From Lolium rigidum (Eukaryota; Streptophyta; Magnoliopsida; Poales; Poaceae): a stretch of 64,000 bases of DNA. A model generated the notes under the pieces. It was not told the origin of the DNA, ran no database searches, and saw nothing but the letters and a program-made list of their open reading frames with translations. Positions 56,829 through 64,000 of this stretch are shown here, piece after piece. A program made the translations under genes and the position numbers. The stretch lies in the NCBI RefSeq assembly GCF_022539505.1, contig NC_061508.1, positions 37,814,256 through 37,878,255 of the forward strand. Direction: 5' to 3'. Numbering within the stretch: position 1 is the first letter of the stretch; the number at the start of each line of letters is the position of its first letter.

Positions 56829-57561
56829 GAGGCCCTAGACGCTCGAACACTGAAACTTCATTTGTCCTCCTCCTTTGCTGTTTACATTCTGGGCAGTTCT
56901 CGATTGTTGGCAATCGGCTCATTCCGGAGTCCCAGCAATGTTTGAAGAAAGGACAGTCCCAGTGCTTATCCATGTTGTCTTGCTCCCTTGACCTCCCTCT
57001 AGCGTGACGTTCGTACCCGTCGTTGTTTCTATCATGCTGACGATACCTCCTGTCCGCTGCATCTGGCCGACGATATCCTTCACCATCTTCGTCGTAGCGC
57101 CGACGCCGGTCGTACTGTTGCTCATACTTATTGAGGAGATGTACGGAGAGTGGGCGTTGGTACCGTATGCTTCTCACCTCCTCCTCGGTCAGGTACCGTC
57201 TATCATCATCTTGGGGCCGGTCGCGTGGAACGGCCTCCTCTTTATCTTTGCCATGAGAGTGGCTGCTCTCTGCTTTATCTTTGCCATGTGAGTGGCTGTT
57301 CTCTGCTTTATCGTTGCCATGGCGGCTCATAAGCCCTGCCATATTGACATCAAAAGAGAACTCTGGCTCCCTTATGGAGTGGCTGAGATCCACCATATTG
57401 GCGCCACGCAACGGACGCGTGTTTCCTTTGAACTTGATGCCGTATGAACGGGTCCTCTCAAAGGAGCCGATGAGCTCGGCTTCACAGATGGCCTTCAGCT
57501 CATCGTATTTCTTCTTGTGCTCCGCAGGGAGATCCTCGTATTTGATCTGTTCCTCTGCCAT
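56829..57561 (-). pseudogene. Element D gag, 5' part, interrupted by element E
   Basis: ATG at 57561 (MAEEQIKYEDLPAEHKKKY). The open frame further upstream uses a GTG within the primer-binding region and is discarded. Order: a helical N-terminus, a segment with S-F-D-V-N-M-A-G, a short duplicated S-H-S-H-G-K-D-K unit, a long Arg/Asp/Tyr-rich stretch, and a C-P-F-F-K-H-C-W (x12) C-P-E-C zinc-binding motif. It ends S-V-F-E-R-L-G-P-L, where element E inserted; the other half resumes at 42643. Without E the frame would be continuous. Confidence 0.8.
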
Positions 57562-57600
57562 CTCGGATGTCGGTGTTGACGTAGATGTTGCAGAAGAGTG

Positions 57601-57617
57601 TCCCACCGGGCGTGCCA
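57601..57617 (-). promoter_or_regulatory. Element D primer-binding site
   Basis: Minus strand TGGCACGCCCGGTGGGA, five bases inside the 5' LTR, starting with TGG. Confidence 0.75.
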
Positions 57618-57622
57618 GAATG

Positions 57623-58788
57623 TGTTACCTGCCAAAACCCACCGGCGGGCAATGGTTAAGCAACACGAAGAGCCGGGAGGCTCCCAAGGCCGCTTAGTGG
57701 ACCCCGGCACCTCGCGTCGTCCCGCAAGTCTTCCGGCCACGTCTCGGCGGTTGCTAGGGCGTGCCACCTGACCTAGACCCGATCAGGAAGGTGTTTGATT
57801 GCTTCGATTGTTCCTGCATGGTAGACACGTAAACATTAAATACGAGCCCTATCGGCTCTCAGGTTGCCCTGTGGATCGGCTCAAAGAGCCGATCACCCCA
57901 TGGTTCACGTTGGATTTGCAATGACATGGGGATCCTGCTTGATCAAAACAAAGCTAAACCGATCTACGACAGTTTAGGGTTTTCACCGCATAACCGGAAC
58001 GTCCTACGCGTAGTCGGGCCTAGCAGATACGGAGGATGATGCAAACTACCCCTACAAGAGGCCTAAAAACCAACATTACGTTAATTCCCGGAACATCCCT
58101 TGTAGGAACGGTAAACAACACCTAACGCACTACCGGATCGTCCTACCCCAGCATAAGGCCTAACTATGCAGATATTAAACTAATCCTTGCGGAACAAGGA
58201 GCAACTATAACATATCGGATCTACTAAGTAACGAACAAGCAAGATGCTGCCCTTACACCCAGATAGGTGTAAGGGCAGCTAGGTGTCGAGGGACGGCATT
58301 GCCAAGCAGATATGCACGAGAAAGCATCAATGCAAGCCCCTAAACACCTAATGATAAGTAGTACTGCTCGCCATCAACAACGCTTCAGCACGAGCAGCAC
58401 AAGGTAGACGAATAAACGTGTACTGCCTAGATCGCGAGATGCGATCTAGGCAGCATGATGCTTACCCGGAAGAAACCCTCGAAGGAAGGGGTGGCGATGC
58501 GCCTGATTTGTGTTTGTTGTGAACGTGATTGTCCTCCTTTCTCGATAACCCTAGATACATATTTATAGTCCAAGGGACTTTCTAATTGAGGCGTGCACCT
58601 AACCGTGCACGGGCCAGACTCTATCTGTTAACTCTAAACACGATGCGATCTACTATATTACAGATACACGGGCAATCTAGCCCAAACTCTTAGCGCAAGG
58701 CCGCTTCAAAGATGCTCCACGTGTAATCTTCAAAGCCCATCTTCACTTACGGCCCATCTCCTGATTTGGCCAAAATCCGGTGATAACA
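57623..58788 (-). repeat. Element D 5' LTR with TATA box and strong hairpins
   Basis: On the minus strand TATAAATA lies at 58560-58567. Downstream of it are two near-perfect hairpins: arms 58423-58435/58441-58453 (13 bp, loop of five) and 58246-58259/58266-58279 (14 bp, loop of six). A third, weaker 7-bp pair (CTGCTCG/CGAGCAG) lies between them. They would be in the RNA leader. Confidence 0.85.
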
Positions 58789-58793
58789 AATGC

Positions 58794-59703
58794 TACATAT
58801 TGTGTTTGGTGGGATCCGATGAATCTAGAATATTATGTTAAGTTGATTATCAATCTATCATATATGTGTTGTTTATGTTCTTGCATGCTCTCCGTTGCTA
58901 GTAGAGGCTCTGGCCAAGTTGATACTTGTAACTCCAAGAGGGAGTATTTATGCTCGATAGTGGGTTCATGCCTCCATTGAGTCCGGGACAGTGACAGAAA
59001 GTTCTAAGGTTGTGGATGTGCTGTTGCTACTAGGGATAAAACATCAATGCTTTGTCTAAGGATATTTGTGTTGATTACATTACGCATCATACTTAATGCA
59101 ATTATCTGTTGTTTACAACTTAATACTGGAGGGGGTGCGGATGCTAACCCGAAGGTGGATTATTTAGGCATAGATGCATGCTAGATACCGGTCTATGTAC
59201 TTTGTCGTAATGCCTTGATTAAATCACATAGTAATCATCATTGATATGTATTGAATCTTTATTTGTCAATTGCCCACCTGTAATTTGTTCACCCAGCATG
59301 CTAGTTATCTTATTGGAGAGACACCACTAGTGAACTGTGGACCCCGGTCCATTCTTTTACATCTGAATACATTCTACTGCAATTATTGTTTCTTACCGTT
59401 CTTTGCAAACAAACACCATTTTCCACTCGATACGTTTAATCCTTTGTTTTCAGCAAGCCGGTGAGATTGACAACCTCACTGTTACGTTGGGGCAAAGTAT
59501 CTTGATTGTGTTGTGCAGGTTCCATGTTGGCGCCGGTTTCACTGGTGTTGCGCCGCACTACACTCCTCCACCAACAACCTTCACGTGCTTCTTGGCTCCT
59601 ACTGGTTCGATAACCTTGGTTTCATACTGAGGGAAACTTGCTTCTATACGCATCATACCTTCCACTTGGGGTTCCCAACGGACGTGTGCATCTACGCGTA
59701 TCA
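58794..59703 (+). repeat. Element C 3' LTR, second part
   Basis: Continues the LTR after element D, whose right AATGC copy is 58789-58793. Ends CTACGCGTATCA. TTGGCGCCGG at 59527-59536 looks like a primer-binding site but lies inside the LTR. Confidence 0.78.
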
Positions 59704-60780
59704 GATGGCTCTACTCGTACCCATACCATGCGGGTGCCATCCCTATCCTCACCTCAGATGCACCCCACCTCGCCGGATCTATGGCCGGGTGTACCGGCTT
59801 ATACCGGAAGAGGTGTTGGTGGCGGGATCCTACGATCGATAGAACTCCATTACCGGTGGTGCCGGTCTCGACGGTGACAGTGTCTAAGGGGACCGCCTTC
59901 CTCGATGGGTCGCCACCAAGGTATTGTCCCCCCCTTTCCCCTAGTTCCCTAGGTGAAAACTGAATATTTGATTGGGCCGAGGTGGCGCCATGACGTCCCA
60001 TCCCTTGCTGAAGCGGGGTATTGGGGAGCTTGGGGTGGTAGTGGGGATGTGTTTTGTGTGTGGAGGCATGATGGTGACCAATGGGTGGTGGTGCTAGCGT
60101 CGTTCTTCAAATTGGTGGCGGACCTCGGTGATCTTGGGTGCCCTAACTTCCTCGCGTGTCTCTGTTGACCCGCGTGTCGTCGACATGTCCGTGTGGTTGG
60201 GGAAGAGTCCCCCGCTGTCGTTGGCGGCATAGTTGCAGTGGTGGTTTAAGGCACATCTCCATCTATGGCCTCCGGTTAGTCCTTTTGGCATTCGGTGCTT
60301 CCGTTGGCTCCCACTTCTTACCTTCTTCTCCAGCCTCCCTAACAGTTTTGTCTCTGATGTGGTCGTTCTCTGGTCTGGTGTTTTCTCTTCATGGTGCGTG
60401 TGGAAGCGTGTTGGACTTGCTTGGAACTGTCTTTCTCGGTCCTCGACATCAGTGTTCATCCAAGTTCAGCGGAGTGCCTCCATCGGCCGACGGTACGACG
60501 TCCTTCGAGCCAGGGTGAGGATGCAGGGTGCATTCTTCGGCGATGGACATGATAAGGCTACGCTCGGTTCCCAGGTTCTTTCCAAGTCAAGTCACTCCCG
60601 CTGGCTCCCACTCGAGTTCCTACGGCTACAGTTTGCTGATCGCGAAAGAGGATCATGATGTTTCAAGCTGTTTTCGATGTTTATATGTTCTTTGCTTGTA
60701 TTTCCGTTGTGTTCTAAATTGTTCTCAGCATCCTTGTAACAAATCTGGCCGTAAGTGGCTTTATTTTTTTAAAGCCGGGC
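59704..60780 (+). other. Unassigned flank of element C, LINE-like 3' tail
   Basis: No convincing ORF. A GC-rich part (59750-60560) reads like untranslated or pseudogene sequence. The end (TTTGCTTGTATTTCCG, then a T run and AAAGCCGGGCAC near 60765-60781) resembles 3' tails of non-autonomous plant LINEs or processed copies. Neither motif nor duplication proves it. Confidence 0.3.
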
Positions 60781-61425
60781 ACTAGCTAGAGTGCCTATTA
60801 TCTTTTTTTTCTTCTTCCATTTTCCGGTAATCGGTGTTATCTCAAACCTGGTGCCGACGTGGCAAAGTGCAGAAACACATAGGCATGGAAAAGCGCACCA
60901 GCAGCGTGACAAGATTAAATATAGGTCTCTGGTCTCCTAGATATGATTTCATGTCTGTAGAATGATCGACTAGGATTAGATAGCATAATCACCAATCACA
61001 CATATCTTAAACCTATTCAAAGTCATCATGTAGTTAGTTCAGCTGTTATACAAAGATATCCTCTTATGTGTAAACTCTGGAACACAAAGGGAGCTGCCCT
61101 TGAGCCCATGAGGCCATGATTAACCTATCGTTTTGATCATCGTCATATGACTCTAGTAGCAGCTGCAGCTTTGTTCAGAAGCAACGAAGCATCCCCTTGC
61201 AAAGTTGCAACGCCATGTGATACACTGATACCTTGGCGATTTTCCCAAGAGCGTCGTGCCTTCGCTGACCCGTGAATTAACAACGGCCGCGGTAGGTTAA
61301 ATGTGTCTTCTCAGTCGTACGAAAACACAACTTAAGCACGGAATATTTGCATGTGCATGTCACGTGACACCAAGCAGTGGCCGGAAGGAGCACAGTTGCT
61401 ACGTGTATTCTAGGTGCGACCCAGA
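60781..61425. other. Unassigned intergenic DNA with a G-box
   Basis: No coding frame. GTCACGTGAC at 61359-61368 is a perfect 10-bp palindrome containing the CACGTG G-box bound by bZIP and bHLH factors. It lies about 720 bases upstream of the exon-like ORF at 62091, which could make it a promoter element, or it may be chance. Confidence 0.3.
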
Positions 61426-61427
61426 TA

Positions 61428-61682
61428 CTACCTCCATCCCAAGGCTTAAGGTCTTTATTTTTTCCAGAAAGTTAAACTATGTTATGTTCGACTAAGTTTT
61501 TATCAAAAATCATTAACATAAAAAATACAAAATCAATATCATTATATAGATAATGAAATATATTTCGTATGATACCTACAAAATATCATATTTGTTCATA
61601 AATTCTTCTAATAGTTTGGTCAAACTTTCCTTCGTTTAACTTTCTGAAAAAAAATAGGCCGTAAGCCTTGGAATGGAGGTAG
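61428..61682. mobile_element. Stowaway/mariner-like MITE
   Basis: 255 bp between TA dinucleotides (61426-61427 and 61683-61684). Terminal inverted repeats start CTACCTCCATCCCAAGGCTTA and end TAAGCCTTGGAATGGAGGTAG with one mismatch. The interior is AT-rich and non-coding. The length and CTCCNTCC-type end fit Stowaway elements. Confidence 0.85.
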
Positions 61683-61684
61683 TA

Positions 61685-62090
61685 GGTTGGACGCGGGATA
61701 TCTTTCTTTGTACTGTATTGGAAGTGATAAGTGTGTTTTTATTCATTAGAGAAAGTGCAGTATGCCCCATGCATCCGCATCCGACGTGGTGCCGTTTCCA
61801 GCGAGCCGATCTAAACGGATCAAGCCTGACCATCTTTGTTCGTGCGGACATGAGGACATGGAACACCAGACCTAGCGGCCCAACATAAATGAAACCGATC
61901 GATTTTCTAACCCAAATAATATGGGAATGCGTCGGCAGGAACATGCTGTGGGCGATTTGCATGTTCGCCCAGGCCCACAAGTAAGCCACTCAAAAAAGTA
62001 GTTAGAAAGTTTTTATTTGGCCAAAATTAACCATCTTTACAAAGAGAGATTAAGCTTAACCAAGATGCCCGTAGCTATTCACGCCCTACT
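61685..62090. other. Unassigned DNA upstream of the exon-like ORF
   Basis: No ORF of note and no transposon ends. It may include promoter sequence for the ORF at 62091, but I see no clear TATA box at a suitable distance. Confidence 0.3.
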
Positions 62091-62279
62091 ATGGCCGGAG
62101 CTACTCGCAGTTGCGCGCTCCTACTGGCTGCCGTCCTCTGCTTCGGCATAGTCGGAGGTGCTAGCACACCGCCCCTGCACACGGAGCCACTCCAAGACTT
62201 ACGGGAACTGGGCGGAGCCAGGGCCCGGCGAGCCTGGGCAGCTGCCCGGGCTCCGATCTTCGTTGCCCTGTCACATTGA
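62091..62279 (+). pseudogene. Exon-like ORF encoding a signal peptide, truncated
   Basis: ATG at 62091 (MAGATRSCALLLAAVLCF) starts a typical secretory signal: a short N-region with one Arg, a hydrophobic run of about 15, and small residues G-G-A-S before a likely cleavage. About 20 mature-like residues follow (S-T-P-P-L-H-T-E-P-L-Q-D-L). From about 62209 the DNA changes to a GC palindromic stretch (GGGCGGAGCCAGGGCCC), typical of a grass transposon edge, and the frame becomes Ala/Arg-rich until the stop. It may be the first exon of a secreted-protein gene cut by an insertion. Family unknown. Confidence 0.45.
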
Positions 62280-62412
62280 CATTTTTGCTGGTCGAGCCGC
62301 GTGCTAGCGCAACGTTGTTTGCCTGGGCAAGCCTCCAAAACAGCTCGGCGGTGCGCCCTACTATGAATTTCTCATCAGTCTTGCATGTGCCCTGTGAATC
62401 CACTCTCTGTTA

Positions 62413-63137
62413 GCGTGCGTTTGGTTGGTGGACAAACGTGTATGTGATTGGATGGGATGGATTATGTGGATGGGGATGGTCCCAATTAGTTGATCCCTTG
62501 TTTTGTTTGGTTCCAAGGGTTTCAGAGATGGGACCAAATGTTCTTAGCTCATAATATTCTATAGCGGGTTGGGTTAACAGGCTAAGCTGCAGTTATTAGA
62601 TTATAATACAAAAAGTGGGGAACCAGAACTCCAGCCGCTGGTCGCTGACGCAGTGGAGGAGGCGCCTATGGTGGGAAGCGACCTGCAGAGCTCCCTGCTC
62701 TCGATCTGCTCGGGGCGGAGCCAGTGGCCGCCGATGCCGCGCCGTCGCCCGGTCAGCCGTGCCCAATCCTGCGCCCCCGCCCGGTCAGCCGTGCCCAGCT
62801 GCCGGCCGATCGTGCCCAGCTGCGGCCCGGCCGTGCCCAGCCGCAGAGTAGGGCAGCATGGCTTGGAGGCGGCGCATCTAGTGGTGATATCGACGGGGAA
62901 GAACGAGACAGCGGTGCTCATTAGGGGAGAGAGAAATAATTAGGAGACGGTCCATGCTGTTAGAAAAAGTGGGATGAGGAGATTCGGCCGATTTTGGGGG
63001 ATGAGTTGGGTCAGCATCTGGAGAGAATATTCTTTGCATGTGGACGGTTCCATCCAGGCACTTTATAACCAAACACACGTAAAATAAGGATGGTCCAATC
63101 CCATCCCTATTTCGATCACCAACCAAACGCACGCTTA
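62413..63137. mobile_element. Non-autonomous Harbinger-like element
   Basis: 725 bp between TTA trinucleotides (62410-62412 and 63138-63140). Terminal inverted repeats GCGTGCGTTTGGTTGGTG are perfect for 18 bases. TTA duplication points to the PIF/Harbinger superfamily. No transposase is present. The interior holds a GC-rich patch (62640-62880) with repeated CAGCCGTGCCCA(G/A)(C/T)-type units, unlike the AT-rich ends. Confidence 0.7.
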
Positions 63138-63140
63138 GTG

Positions 63141-63836
63141 CAGCAGCTAAATTGCTGCTTCCCGAAGTTGTGTTTGTTTCGACAATGAAAAACTGGAGTC
63201 AAACTTGGTGTGGGGATAATGAGAGATGGTTTCTACTATCTAAAGCAAGATATTCATTCTGAAGGTTCCGGTGTGTGACACTGCTTGGACGTGCTTTTTA
63301 AGGGATGAGCTGCACACGTTTAATTGTGTAGCCGCAAAATGGATCAAACTTCTAATCCACAGGTTATAATATATCGAACAAGCACACCAAGACATGCCTG
63401 AACTAATTCATGTGTAACCCTAATTCGTCTCAGCAGCAAAAAAAAAATCAGTTTTTAACTGTTATTTCTATGCACGTAGGCATGTGTAAGTCACCTAAGT
63501 CACATAAATATAATTATTGTTGTTGTATGTATGTGAATCTAAACAAATCCAAGTAACTTATTGCCGGACAAACGAATTATTATTATTTGTGAGTAATTTT
63601 AGGTCGTGTACTTATTACGATACCAAGTTCATATTTACAAAGTTATTGCCTAATTGATATTTTCCAACAAAAGTCCAAATATTATTTTCATTTTTTTCTA
63701 ACCATCATATCGAGAATCAATGTTTAGGACCGTTGAGCGAGAAGTATGAAACTTTCAGTCTGCTAGATGTAGATGCCTCAAGTTTCAGACATAGTTATGC
63801 AAAAAAGAGTTCAAACAATTGTAGCCTAACGACAAA
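63141..63836. other. AT-rich unassigned DNA
   Basis: No ORF and no repeat ends recognised. Confidence 0.4.
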
Positions 63837-63838
63837 TA

Positions 63839-63933
63839 CTACTAGTCTGGTCGCAATTAATTGACGCATATGCAGGCCTAATCACATGCATGTGCAGGCT
63901 CCCTCCGCGTCAATTAAATCCGACCGGAGGGAG
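63839..63933. mobile_element. Very short Stowaway-like MITE
   Basis: About 95 bp between TA dinucleotides. The right end reads CTCCCTCCGGTCGGATTTAA on the minus strand; the left end CTACTAGTCTGGTCGCAATT matches it imperfectly, and both continue into TTAATTGACGC. The element is almost only inverted repeat. Confidence 0.6.
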
Positions 63934-64000
63934 TACAAAACAAAATGCTCGTTCACAAATTTATTTGAATTTTAAAATCTTACCATTTTAGCTTGCGGTT

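Larger units (their letters stand above)
36605..58788 (-). mobile_element. Element D: Tat-lineage Ty3/gypsy retrotransposon with antisense ORF
   Basis: LTRs of 1,167 bp (36605-37771, the 3' LTR) and 1,166 bp (57623-58788, the 5' LTR) start TGTTACC and end GATAACA. The duplication AATGC (36600-36604 and 58789-58793) proves insertion into the LTR of element C. Minus-strand order is primer-binding site, gag, pol (RT, RNase H, a second RNase H, integrase), then a 3' region carrying an ORF on the plus strand. Two RNase H regions and the non-chromodomain integrase indicate the Tat lineage (Retand-like). No protease motif is seen. Element E interrupts gag. Confidence 0.92.
33993..59703 (+). mobile_element. 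Element C: 3' remnant of an Athila-like retrotransposon
   Basis: Only 3' non-coding DNA (33993-35928) and a 3' LTR remain. The LTR runs 35929-36604 and resumes at 58794-59703 after element D; together they are 1,586 bp, starting TGATACG and ending CGTATCA, a perfect 7-bp terminal inverted repeat. A purine motif (AAGCTTGGGGATGC) directly precedes the LTR, so this is the 3' LTR and C reads plus. No gag or pol is left; its left end is cut where it meets element A. The LTR wording recalls abundant Triticeae gypsy families, but no name is claimed. Confidence 0.8.

Noticed and set aside
59527..59536. TTGGCGCCGG as a primer-binding site of element C
   Set aside because: It lies about 170 bases inside the LTR; the true LTR end is the CGTATCA at 59703.
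59953..60658. ORFs of 71-141 codons right of element C
   Set aside because: Several overlapping frames on both strands, none with recognisable domains or consistent composition.

Overview
This is nuclear DNA of a large-genome grass, most likely a pooid (Triticeae, oat or ryegrass type). The evidence is a dense nest of plant-type LTR retrotransposons, two plant LINEs, and Stowaway- and Harbinger-like elements, with almost no host coding sequence. About 85-90% of the window is transposon. Family names are avoided where they would rest on memory; lineage calls (Athila, Tat, Tekay) rest on motifs visible in the sequence.

Layout. 1-7232: a minus-strand LINE (LINE-1) running off the left edge, inserted into an old LTR fragment (7233-7738). 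7739-10236 and 13821-13929: one unassigned, possibly host-intronic locus, split by a 5'-truncated plus-strand LINE (LINE-2, 10245-13817) flanked by AAAAATGC repeats. 13930-33992: element A, a minus-strand non-autonomous element. It has a gag-protease ORF, no reverse transcriptase, and a degenerate multi-exon gene on the opposite strand. 22951-33418: element B, a plus-strand Athila-type element inserted in the leader of A (site duplication GTGCC). 33993-59703: the 3' part of element C, an Athila-like relative of B. 36605-58788: element D, a minus-strand Tat-lineage element with two RNase H regions, inserted in the 3' LTR of C (AATGC). 42644-56828: element E, a minus-strand Tekay-type chromovirus with 4,145-bp LTRs, inserted in the gag of D (GAGGC). 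59704-64000: mostly unassigned flank with a Stowaway-like MITE, a short exon-like ORF encoding a signal peptide, a 725-bp TTA-flanked Harbinger-like element and a tiny MITE.

How the parts relate. Target-site duplications give the order C, then D, then E, and separately A, then B. LTR divergence counted by eye agrees: E about 15 differences in 4.1 kb, D about 16 in 1.2 kb, B about 19 in 1.5 kb.

Main points for follow-up. (1) Nearly all frameshifts in B, one in E, and most LTR-pair differences fall at CTG/CAG sites altered to CTCG, CGAG, CG or similar. This suggests sequencing error at CHG-methylated cytosines rather than real decay. (2) E carries a 270-aa ORF upstream of gag, and both that ORF and gag start directly after a 3'-splice-site-like CAG. 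(3) A and D each carry a different antisense gene next to the 3' LTR. (4) B has a duplicated 3'-UTR hairpin with a compensatory base-pair change, and shares 3'-UTR blocks with C.
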